A stretch of DNA of 5,181 bases from an uncultured Collinsella sp. Its GTDB lineage: Bacteria; Actinomycetota; Coriobacteriia; Coriobacteriales; Coriobacteriaceae. The position numbers were made by a program, and so were the translations under genes. Shown piece after piece: positions 1-4,704 of the stretch. The stretch spans positions 1 to 5,181 of the forward strand of contig CATZEP010000106.1 in assembly GCA_958418185.1 (NCBI GenBank). Reading direction: 5' to 3'. A model generated the notes under the pieces. It saw nothing but the letters and a program-made list of their open reading frames with translations. It did no database searches and was not told where the DNA came from. Numbering within the stretch: position 1 is the stretch's first letter; the number at the start of each line of letters is the position of its first letter.

Positions 1-373
1 CATTGCGGTTGCAAAAAAGCCGCCGCTAGGACCGGTTGTCACGAGACCGGCGATAACTTCAGCGGTGCCAACAAGCTAGAGATCGCGCAGGCAAGCCTCC
101 TCCTTCGCGTTCAGCTTGACCTTGTGAGGGGCGGGGCGGTTATTTGCAGATCCGTGAGAATCGCACCACGCCTTGGAATATGAATCCGCGCAGCGCCCGC
201 GCTCAAAAAAGGGATATATCGTAATTTTCGTCGTAATTGACTCCGACGTAGATATCGCTGCTCTCGGCGGGAGATCCCTCGTCGGCATGGGCTGCCGCAA
301 CGGGTACAAATGGTGTCATGACAAGGGAGGGGCAAAGAGTTGCTGAGACGATGGAGGGTAGGCATTTCTTCAT
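1..373 (-). pseudogene. Broken small secreted Cys-containing protein (partial at window edge)
   Basis: Family not recognised. Translation starts at the ATG at 373-371, with a strong AAGGAG 6 bases upstream (380-385). Residues 1-30 look like a Sec signal peptide (MKKCLPS..., hydrophobic core, then AAAHA before DEGSP), so the product would be exported. The starting frame ends at TGA (205-203) after 56 residues, just after a T6 tract (210-205). Removing one T would continue the protein in the next frame, with ERGRCADSYSKAWCDSHG, to a TAG at 78-76. Beyond that TAG the same frame stays open to the window edge with a Gly/Ala-rich hydrophobic stretch (LVGTAEVIAGLVTTGPSGG). Two lesions in an otherwise coherent protein suggest a decayed gene, although a sequencing error in the T run would remove one. 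It lies 29 bases downstream of a TlpA-like redoxin remnant, so a disulfide-containing secreted peptide or bacteriocin-like product is possible but unproven. Confidence 0.5.
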
Positions 374-379
374 GGCCGG

Positions 380-385
380 CTCCTT
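380..385 (-). promoter_or_regulatory. Ribosome binding site of the small secreted protein
   Basis: AAGGAG on the minus strand with a 6-base gap to the ATG at 373. It fixes the start of the signal-peptide gene and is one reason to believe that this short, broken frame was once a real gene. Confidence 0.6.
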
Positions 386-402
386 AATCTGGCCTTTGAT
401 AG

Positions 403-760
403 TTACTCGATGTCGCCTCCTTCCGCTTTATATCCGTTGTATTTGGCGTATTTCTTTAATAAGGCAAGAGGTTCTTCCTCTCCTTCGGATAAGCCGATGA
501 TGTTTCCTTGATCATCCAGTATGAATACGGACGGAATATGCTCAAGTTCGTATTCGACATACACGGTATTATCTTAATCTATGTATATGGGAAAGTCTCC
601 TTCATGGACCGAGGCTGAAATCCTGTCCCATTTTAATGGACAAAGATGAGGGATAAGCATTGTGTTGCGGTTTGATATTGACGGCGATTAAGGCGGCGAA
701 ACACGTCAGAGTCGCCAAAGTCAGTAAGGCGATAATGCATTTTCTCGGTTTCCAGCTCAT
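403..760 (-). pseudogene. Decayed TlpA-like membrane-anchored thioredoxin-fold protein, active-site half lost
   Basis: The start at ATG 760 has GAGG about 8 bases upstream. Residues 1-32 (MSWKPRKCIIALLTLATLTC...) form a basic N-terminus plus one membrane segment or uncleaved signal. Next comes IKMGQDFSL, which resembles the opening of AhpC/TSA- and TlpA-type redoxin domains, and then a TGA at 604-602. In another frame, after an in-frame TAA (576-574), the sequence resumes as VEYELEHIPSVFILDDQGNI and ends at TAA 405-403. That piece matches the C-terminal half of TlpA-like domains, with the cis-Pro region (HIPSVF) and the strand-turn DDQGNIIG. The CxxC active-site segment expected between the halves is absent, so the remnant cannot be a working thiol oxidoreductase. 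Membrane-anchored relatives act on disulfides outside the cell. It sits upstream of the small secreted Cys-containing gene in the same direction, suggesting a former two-gene operon. AT-rich codon use contrasts with the core genes. Confidence 0.6.
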
Positions 761-805
761 GACAGATCCCTCTCTCATGGTGAAACGCATACGTTTTGAA
801 ACGGG

Positions 806-1018
806 ATGCCGCTTCGATTCGTTCCGGACGCGGATGTGGACGTAACTGGTCTCGGTGCCAAGTGCGATTTCAGTGCTGTATATGACTTAACGGGAATGTC
901 CGAGCAGTGCCGGAGTCTCCATCTGGATTGTTCCGACTGGAACATCAGCCCGAATACACTGCATAGCGACTCCAACAAGAACGTACCCGGCGTAATCCTT
1001 CCCAAGGCATGGCAATAG
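806..1018 (+). pseudogene. Fragment resembling the end of a BspA-like (DUF285-type) surface repeat protein
   Basis: The open frame gives 70 residues from the ATG at 806, and a TGA lies three codons before that ATG, so no longer N-terminus is present. Residues about 31-48 (MSEQCRSLHLDCSDWNIS) resemble the repeat unit of BspA-like/DUF285 surface proteins, whose typical form has a Cys followed by SLT.LDLSGWDTS. The end, GVILPKAWQ, reads like a natural C-terminus. No signal peptide or ribosome binding site precedes the ATG, and the 5' side abuts the divergent redoxin remnant. I therefore read it as a truncated 3' fragment of a larger surface protein, not an expressed gene. The resemblance rests on one repeat-like stretch and could be coincidental; the antisense frame over the same region looks no more protein-like. 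Confidence 0.35.
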
Positions 1019-1096
1019 TCAAGATGCCGCAGCGGCAAGGCAAAGACAGATTCCCGCGATAACCCTACGCTCAGCTCGTTTCTATTCACCCTGAGC

Positions 1097-1104
1097 GAAG
1101 GGAG
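1097..1104 (+). promoter_or_regulatory. Ribosome binding site of the pilin-adhesin gene
   Basis: GAAGGGAG is the only Shine-Dalgarno-like purine run before the pilin gene. Its end is 8 bases from the ATG at 1113, which is near-ideal, but 12 bases from the ATG at 1117, which is the one in frame with the pilin in this assembly. This mismatch, together with the G9 run, is the basis for suspecting a translational switch. Confidence 0.55.
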
Positions 1105-1116
1105 TGTCGCATATGC

Positions 1117-2103
1117 ATGCAGCGGCGCAGAACCTCCGGGGGGGGGTATCTCCTAGAGGTATCCGCCTCCGGAGGCCAAGGAATCATCGAGTACGTCCTG
1201 ATCATCGTGGTCATCGGCCTGGTGATCGTGTTCGCGGGACCCGGCGTGGCCGGAGCCATCCGCAACCAGTTCAACCTGGTCGGCAACACGGTGAACAATG
1301 GGACGGTTGGCGGCGTCGAGGGAGGCGCATCCGGCGGAGGGTCTGCAGGTACCGATTCCGCGACCGTCCAGGCGGCTATCGCCAAGGACGCGAAGGACTG
1401 GACCCTCGAAGAGCAGAAGGCCGTGGCCGAGGACATCGCCGCGAAGGGCGAGGCATCGTCCGCCTTCGCCAAGGCGGAGGCCGCGATGAATGCAGGGACG
1501 AAGTTCTCGATGAAGCTCACCGATGGTCAGACGCTCGAGTACAAGATTATCGGCATCAACCACGATGACTTGGCCGATGGTAGCGGCAAGGCGGGCCTGA
1601 CGTTCCTCGCCACCTCGACGGGTATTAAATCTCGCGTGAACGCCACCAACACCAATGCCGGTGGCTGGGAGAAGTCGGAACTCCGCGCGAAGATGAACTC
1701 CGGCGAGATCTGGAACCTGATGCCCTCCGATTTCCAATCCAAGGTGAAGCCGGTCAGGAAGCTGACGAACAACGTTGATGGAACCGACAAGAATGCCGCC
1801 GTGACGGCGACCTCGGACAAGCTGTTCATGCTCAGTTATTCCGAAATCGTCGAGACCCCTTATAACGGCTGGTCTGGTTATTCTTGGATCGGAAACGAAG
1901 GAACCCAGTACGAGGCCTTCAAGGGTAAGGTGACGAACAATTATTCGGGTAACGATTGCCTGAGTGTTGGCGTCGCTTGGTGGGAGCGTTCCTTGAATCC
2001 GAGCGCCTCTGCGCTCTTCCTCTATGTCAACAGCAACGGCGATCCGTCGTACAACTACGGCGCGACGAACTCGAATCGCGTCTGCCCAGCTTGGTGCTTC
2101 TAG
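1117..2103 (+). CDS. Flp/type IVb prepilin-like protein with C-terminal DUF6273-like lectin-fold domain
   Basis: The 328-residue product is a predicted surface or pilus-associated adhesin. Residues 1-20 are a short basic leader (MQRRRTSGGG...) ending in Gly-Gly. Cleavage after Gly20 would leave QGIIEY, with Glu at mature position 5 and Tyr at 6, as in Flp-type prepilins processed by a TadV/PilD-like peptidase. Residues 27-40 are the hydrophobic assembly helix. Then follow a Gly/Ser-rich linker (62-79), an Ala/Lys/Glu-rich helical stretch (about 81-125) and a domain from about 130 to the end. That last part resembles DUF6273, a fold related to C-type-lectin/sulfatase-modifying-factor domains: IIGINHDD, LRAKMNSGEIWNLMPSD, then WWERS near 288-292 and VCPAWCF at the C-terminus. 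Ordinary Flp pilins are about 50-80 residues, so this is a pilin-adhesin fusion. No tad assembly genes are in the window. The start is uncertain because of the G9 tract: ATG 1117 is in frame but poorly spaced from the ribosome binding site. The gene stands alone and ends at a strong terminator. Confidence 0.8.
   Translation: MQRRRTSGGGYLLEVSASGGQGIIEYVLIIVVIGLVIVFAGPGVAGAIRNQFNLVGNTVNNGTVGGVEGGASGGGSAGTDSATVQAAIAKDAKDWTLEEQKAVAEDIAAKGEASSAFAKAEAAMNAGTKFSMKLTDGQTLEYKIIGINHDDLADGSGKAGLTFLATSTGIKSRVNATNTNAGGWEKSELRAKMNSGEIWNLMPSDFQSKVKPVRKLTNNVDGTDKNAAVTATSDKLFMLSYSEIVETPYNGWSGYSWIGNEGTQYEAFKGKVTNNYSGNDCLSVGVAWWERSLNPSASALFLYVNSNGDPSYNYGATNSNRVCPAWCF
1138..1146 (+). repeat. G9 homopolymer in the prepilin leader (candidate phase-variation tract)
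   Basis: Nine consecutive G residues encode Gly-Gly-Gly at codons 8-10 of the pilin reading frame. With G9 the frame connects to the ATG at 1117. With G8 it would connect to the ATG at 1113 (or the GTG at 1104). With G10 neither ATG connects. Runs of 8 or more G near the 5' end of surface-protein genes are typical slipped-strand mispairing sites in other bacteria. Length variation in this strain cannot be seen from one consensus. Confidence 0.6.
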
Positions 2104-2114
2104 ATTCATCTGTT

Positions 2115-2146
2115 AAGCCCGCACGGCCTGTGCGGGCTTTTCTTTT
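2115..2146 (+). terminator. Rho-independent terminator of the pilin-adhesin gene
   Basis: A perfect 10-bp stem, AAGCCCGCAC (2115-2124) with GTGCGGGCTT (2130-2139), has a 5-base loop (GGCCT) and runs into TTTTCTTTT (2138-2146). It starts 11 bases after the stop codon and shows that the pilin gene is transcribed as the last or only gene of its unit. Confidence 0.85.
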
Positions 2147-2339
2147 GGCGGTTACTCGAACGGTTTGATGTTTGTGGCATAGGTTATCGGTTTGAGGAGA
2201 AATGAGGTCACACAGCGGCTCTCAGAGCGCCTGCCGCACTCCCCCGCCATTACTCCTGCGGCATCCTCGTATAGAGCCCATCCCGCTTGGCGTTTCGTTG
2301 CAACAGCCCACTTGTCCACCGATCAAGTGAACTACTGGA

Positions 2340-2407
2340 ATAAATACAGCGACACGCTTGTTCGTTACAGTCGCTATATCTACGTAAATCGCCGCGATAA
2401 ATACAGC
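2340..2407. repeat. 11-bp direct repeat ATAAATACAGC, two copies 57 bp apart
   Basis: Identical ATAAATACAGC at 2340-2350 and 2397-2407, with a degenerate third start (ATAAATCGGC) at 2458. The second copy runs into the inverted repeat at 2401-2423. Possible binding sites or recombination arm sites; function unknown. Confidence 0.45.
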
Positions 2408-2423
2408 CTGTATTCGGCTGTAT
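2401..2423. repeat. Inverted repeat ATACAGCC / GGCTGTAT
   Basis: Perfect 8-bp arms at 2401-2408 and 2416-2423 around a 7-base loop. There is no T tract on either side, so it is not a normal terminator. Further weak inverted repeats follow: CGCGTATG/CATATCGCG at 2432-2454 and GCGTG/CACGC at 2474-2488. Confidence 0.5.
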
Positions 2424-2537
2424 ACCAGCTACGCGTATGTAGATTCATATCGCGTTAATAAATCGGCTCAAGCGCGTGCAAAACACGCAAGTAACCGCAC
2501 AAAGCGATTATCGCGCAGGTAGATTTTTGGCACCCTG

Positions 2538-2567
2538 TTGCTTAATCAAAATTAAGCAATTGCTTAA
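2538..2567. repeat. Triple palindromic element TTGCTTAAT-ATTAAGCAA-TTGCTTAA
   Basis: TTGCTTAAT (2538-2546), CAAA, ATTAAGCAA (2551-2559) forms a 9-bp inverted repeat. The right arm is also part of a perfect 16-bp palindrome, TTAAGCAATTGCTTAA (2552-2567), so three alternating copies of one half-site are stacked. It lies immediately past the tRNA-Pro terminator. It could be a dimeric-protein operator or a recombinase core site; nothing in the window identifies the partner. Confidence 0.5.
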
Positions 2568-2570
2568 AAC

Positions 2571-2600
2571 AAAAAAGGTCAGACACTAGGTGCCTGACCT
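2571..2600 (-). terminator. Rho-independent terminator of tRNA-Pro
   Basis: On the minus strand AGGTCAGGCAC (2600-2590), loop CTA, GTGTCTGACCT (2586-2576) forms an 11-bp stem with one G-U pair and is followed by a T6 run (2576-2571). It begins about 10 bases after the encoded CCA of the tRNA. Confidence 0.85.
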
Positions 2601-2609
2601 GCAAACTTC

Positions 2610-2686
<77 letters not shown>

Positions 2687-2728
2687 AAGCTTTTGTTTGT
2701 TGCTGTGCTCTCGCTCGCAACAGGGAGT

Positions 2729-2758
2729 ATATTAACCCGAAACTTTGTCCTTGTGCAA
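2729..2758 (-). promoter_or_regulatory. Promoter of tRNA-Pro
   Basis: On the minus strand TTGCAC (2758-2753) and TAATAT (2734-2729) are spaced 18 bases apart and match sigma-70-type -35 and -10 boxes. Transcription would begin near 2722, leaving a 5' leader of about 35 bases before the mature tRNA end at 2686. The promoter lies in the short gap after the coaBC stop codon, so the tRNA need not depend on the coaBC operon. Confidence 0.6.
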
Positions 2759-2766
2759 GAACTTTT

Positions 2767-3984
2767 TTACAAATTTTGAAGCAAGTCCAAAATAGTATCT
2801 GCGAGCTGGGGTTTTGTTAGCACGGGAAGTTCTTGCGTGCCCGCTGTGCTCACGATCCAAGCCTTGTTGGTATCGGTTCCAAATCCCGAATCGGCGCGCG
2901 AGACATCGTTGGCGATAATGGCGTCGCAACCCTTGCGGGCGAGCTTTCGCCGAGCGTACTCCACGACGTTATCGGTCTCAGCCGCAAAGCCGATCACGCA
3001 CCGCTCCCCCTTTTGGCGCGAAAGCTCGGCCAAGATATCGACTGTCTCGACCAGTTCAATGTGATCCAATCGTTCGTTGGCCTTTTTGAGCTTATGGTCG
3101 GCAGGGGCTGCGGGGGTGTAGTCGGCGACAGCGGCCGCGCAAATGGCCGCATCGGCCGTCTGGAAGGCGCCCAGCGCCGCCTGCAGCATCTCTGCGGCGG
3201 TCTGCACGCGCACGAACTCCACGCCGCGGGGAACATCGAGCGATGTCGGCCCCAGCACAAGCGTAACCGCAGCACCGCGGCGAGCGGCCTCCCCCGCCAG
3301 GGCGATGCCCATCTTGCCCGACGATCTGTTGCCGATAAAGCGCACGGGGTCGATCGGCTCGTGCGTGGGGCCGGCGGTTATCATAATGCGCTTGCCTGCC
3401 AGGTCTTGCGGGACGGGGTTCAGCACCTCGCAGACGGCCTCGACGATGTCCTCGGGCTCGCTCATGCGTCCCGTGTCCACGTCGCCGCAGGCAAGGTAGC
3501 CGCTGCCGGGTCCCACCACATGGACACCACGTTCGCGCAGCGCGGCCATATTGGCCTGCGTCGCCGGCGCCTTCCACATGCCGTTGTTCATAGCGGGTGC
3601 GATCACGATGGGTCGCGGCGTGGCAAGCAGCGTGGTGGAGATGAGGTCATCGGCGATGCCGTTTGCCATCTTGGCGATGATATTGGCCGTCGCGGGCGCC
3701 ACGACCACCAGATCGGGCTCCTGTGCCAGCGAAATGTGGTGGATGGGGTCGGAGGGGGCGTCGAAAAGGCCCACCGCGACCGGTTCGTTGGTGAGCGCGC
3801 GGAAGGTGAGCGGCCCCACAAACTCGGTGGCATGCTCGCTCATAACGACCTTGACGCGCGCGCCGTGCTTTTGCAGCAGGCGCACGATATTGCACGACTT
3901 ATAGGCGGCGATCCCGCCGGTAATGCCCAGCAGGATCGTTTTTCCCTCAAGTTGCATTGAATTGTTGGATGCCGCCGTCATCAT
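2767..3984 (-). CDS. coaBC: Bifunctional phosphopantothenoylcysteine decarboxylase / phosphopantothenate-cysteine ligase
   Basis: A cytoplasmic enzyme for two consecutive steps of coenzyme A synthesis: CoaB couples 4'-phosphopantothenate to cysteine using CTP, and CoaC decarboxylates the product to 4'-phosphopantetheine using FMN. The 405 residues match the usual full length. The CoaC domain (about 14-190) shows the flavin-binding start GITGGIAAYK (20-29), the catalytic His in HIS.AQ (His83), the PAMN motif (130-133) and the conserved Cys in YLACGD (Cys166) before GRM. The CoaB domain (about 197-405) shows AGPTHEPIDPVRFIGNRSSG (204-223), AAAVADYTP (283-291), the lysine pair of KLKK (298-301), GFAAET (332-337) and ANDVS (358-362). 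The start at ATG 3984 (or the adjacent ATG 3981) is supported by AAGGAAG at 3996-3990. The ATG abuts the stop codon of the upstream zinc-ribbon gene, implying co-translation. The sequence appears intact. Confidence 0.97.
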   Translation of the reverse strand: MMTAASNNSMQLEGKTILLGITGGIAAYKSCNIVRLLQKHGARVKVVMSEHATEFVGPLTFRALTNEPVAVGLFDAPSDPIHHISLAQEPDLVVVAPATANIIAKMANGIADDLISTTLLATPRPIVIAPAMNNGMWKAPATQANMAALRERGVHVVGPGSGYLACGDVDTGRMSEPEDIVEAVCEVLNPVPQDLAGKRIMITAGPTHEPIDPVRFIGNRSSGKMGIALAGEAARRGAAVTLVLGPTSLDVPRGVEFVRVQTAAEMLQAALGAFQTADAAICAAAVADYTPAAPADHKLKKANERLDHIELVETVDILAELSRQKGERCVIGFAAETDNVVEYARRKLARKGCDAIIANDVSRADSGFGTDTNKAWIVSTAGTQELPVLTKPQLADTILDLLQNL

Positions 3985-4704
3985 TTAAGCTTCCTTGCTG
4001 GGAAGCACCAGCAGACGGTGGCAATACGGGCAGTGCGCGATCTCGCTACCGTCGTGGTTGAGGTCGCTCATGGACGACGCCTGCAGCGCGGTGTGGCAGA
4101 CCGTGGGGATGTTGCCCTTGATGGTCTCGACGGCCAGGCCGCGGAACTGCTTGAGCAGGCGCTCGTAGTCGGTGAGCACGTCGGTCGGCAGCGTGGCGGC
4201 AAGCGCGGTGCGCTCCTTGGTGGCGGCGTCAATCTGTGCCTGGAGGTCGGCGGCCTTGGCGCGGGCGGCCTTGGTGTCGGCCTTCACGCCTTCCTCGAAC
4301 TTGGCGATGATGGCCTGCGCGCGAGCCTCGCGGTCGAGTGCCTCCTTGTGGGCGACGACGACATCCTTGCGGGTGTGCTCGATCTTGTCCAGGCGCTTGG
4401 CCAGGGTGGCGAGCTCGTTCTCCAGGTCCTGTACCTCGCGGTAGTCAGAGCCATCAACGTGGCGCTTCTTGGCGGCCTCGATGGCGTTATTGGTGTAGAT
4501 CTCGGTGGTCGCCGTATCATTAAAAAAAATATCCAGGTCCTTGCGTTGGGCGTAGAGCTTGGTCATCTCGGCCTTGAGCTTAACGTAGGTCTTGCGCTTG
4601 GAAGCGAGCTCCTTGAGCTCCGGCATATTGGCAAGTTCGCTCTTGTTGCGGGCGAGCTCCAAATCGATCTGTTGCAGCTTGAGTAGCGTAGCGCCGGCGC
4701 TCAT
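3985..4704 (-). CDS. Coiled-coil plus C-terminal zinc-ribbon protein (DUF164 / C4-type zinc ribbon family)
   Basis: A family of unclear function, about 240 residues long, often encoded beside nif3-like genes; likely cytoplasmic and perhaps nucleic-acid or ribosome associated. I start it at ATG 4704 (MSAGATLLKLQQIDLEL), with AAGGAG 7 bases upstream (4717-4712) and a 4-base overlap with the preceding stop codon; this gives 239 residues. Residues about 5-175 are heptad-rich, highly charged helices forming a long coiled coil and include the conserved-looking GSDYREVQDLENEL (85-98). The C-terminus has a zinc-knuckle pair: HCPYCH (224-229) and, before it, only one Cys in TVCHTAL (201-207), where the family usually has CxxC. 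Residues 60-71 (FFNDTATTEIYT) are encoded by sequencing adapter and are not part of the real protein, so the true sequence of the coiled coil there is unknown even though the frame stays open. Confidence 0.85.
   Translation of the reverse strand: MSAGATLLKLQQIDLELARNKSELANMPELKELASKRKTYVKLKAEMTKLYAQRKDLDIFFNDTATTEIYTNNAIEAAKKRHVDGSDYREVQDLENELATLAKRLDKIEHTRKDVVVAHKEALDREARAQAIIAKFEEGVKADTKAARAKAADLQAQIDAATKERTALAATLPTDVLTDYERLLKQFRGLAVETIKGNIPTVCHTALQASSMSDLNHDGSEIAHCPYCHRLLVLPSKEA
4493..4529 (-). other. Illumina P5 adapter embedded in the assembly (artefact)
   Basis: On the plus strand 4493-4521 begins GTGTAGATCTCGG and ends CGCCGTATCATT. All 29 bases are the reverse complement of the Illumina P5 flow-cell oligo (AATGATACGGCG...GATCTACAC). 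An A8 run follows at 4522-4529, as expected when a read runs past the end of the adapter. Flanking sequence on both sides is normal zinc-ribbon coding sequence in the same frame. The block is 37 bases, not a multiple of three, so it cannot be a simple insertion into an intact gene; some native bases must be missing or altered at the joints. Confidence 0.95.

Larger units (their letters stand above)
2147..2537. other. Lower-GC intergenic stretch, no convincing gene
   Basis: About 390 bases with no supported coding region on either strand. The longest plus-strand frame (ending near 2458) has no usable ribosome binding site, no recognisable motif and an unusual Arg/Ser/Tyr-rich composition. Composition is visibly more AT-rich than the core genes. 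It contains a direct repeat and several hairpin-forming inverted repeats between 2340 and 2490, listed separately. It may be the remains of mobile DNA beside the tRNA gene, but no integrase or transposase is visible. Confidence 0.6.

Noticed and set aside
775..1089. 104-residue minus-strand open frame
   Set aside because: No recognisable domain or convincing start; the opposite strand has a better, though weak, protein-like signal.
1153..2109. 318-residue open frame antisense to the pilin-adhesin
   Set aside because: Arg/Val/Gly-rich shadow; the plus strand has a processed pilin N-terminus and a terminator immediately after its stop codon.
2115..2146. The hairpin after the pilin stop codon as a DGR-type cruciform
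   Set aside because: The 10-bp GC-rich stem is followed directly by TTTTCTTTT, so an ordinary terminator explains it without further assumptions.
2192..2458. 88-residue plus-strand open frame in the intergenic region
   Set aside because: No suitably spaced ribosome binding site, biased Arg/Ser/Tyr composition and overlap with repeats; nothing suggests a real protein.
2340..2567. CRISPR array
   Set aside because: Only two exact 11-bp repeats and one degenerate copy; repeats are too short and there are no regular spacers.
2833..3960. 375-residue open frame antisense to coaBC on the plus strand
   Set aside because: Gly/Arg/His-rich shadow frame typical of high-GC genes; no motif, while the minus strand carries every coaBC signature.
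4493..4529. A genuine insertion or novel motif in the zinc-ribbon coiled coil
   Set aside because: The exact 29-base adapter match and following poly-A make a technical origin far more likely.
4018..4686. 222-residue open frame antisense to the zinc-ribbon gene
   Set aside because: Leu/Gly/Val-rich mirror of a charged coiled coil; no start signals, and it also runs through the adapter.
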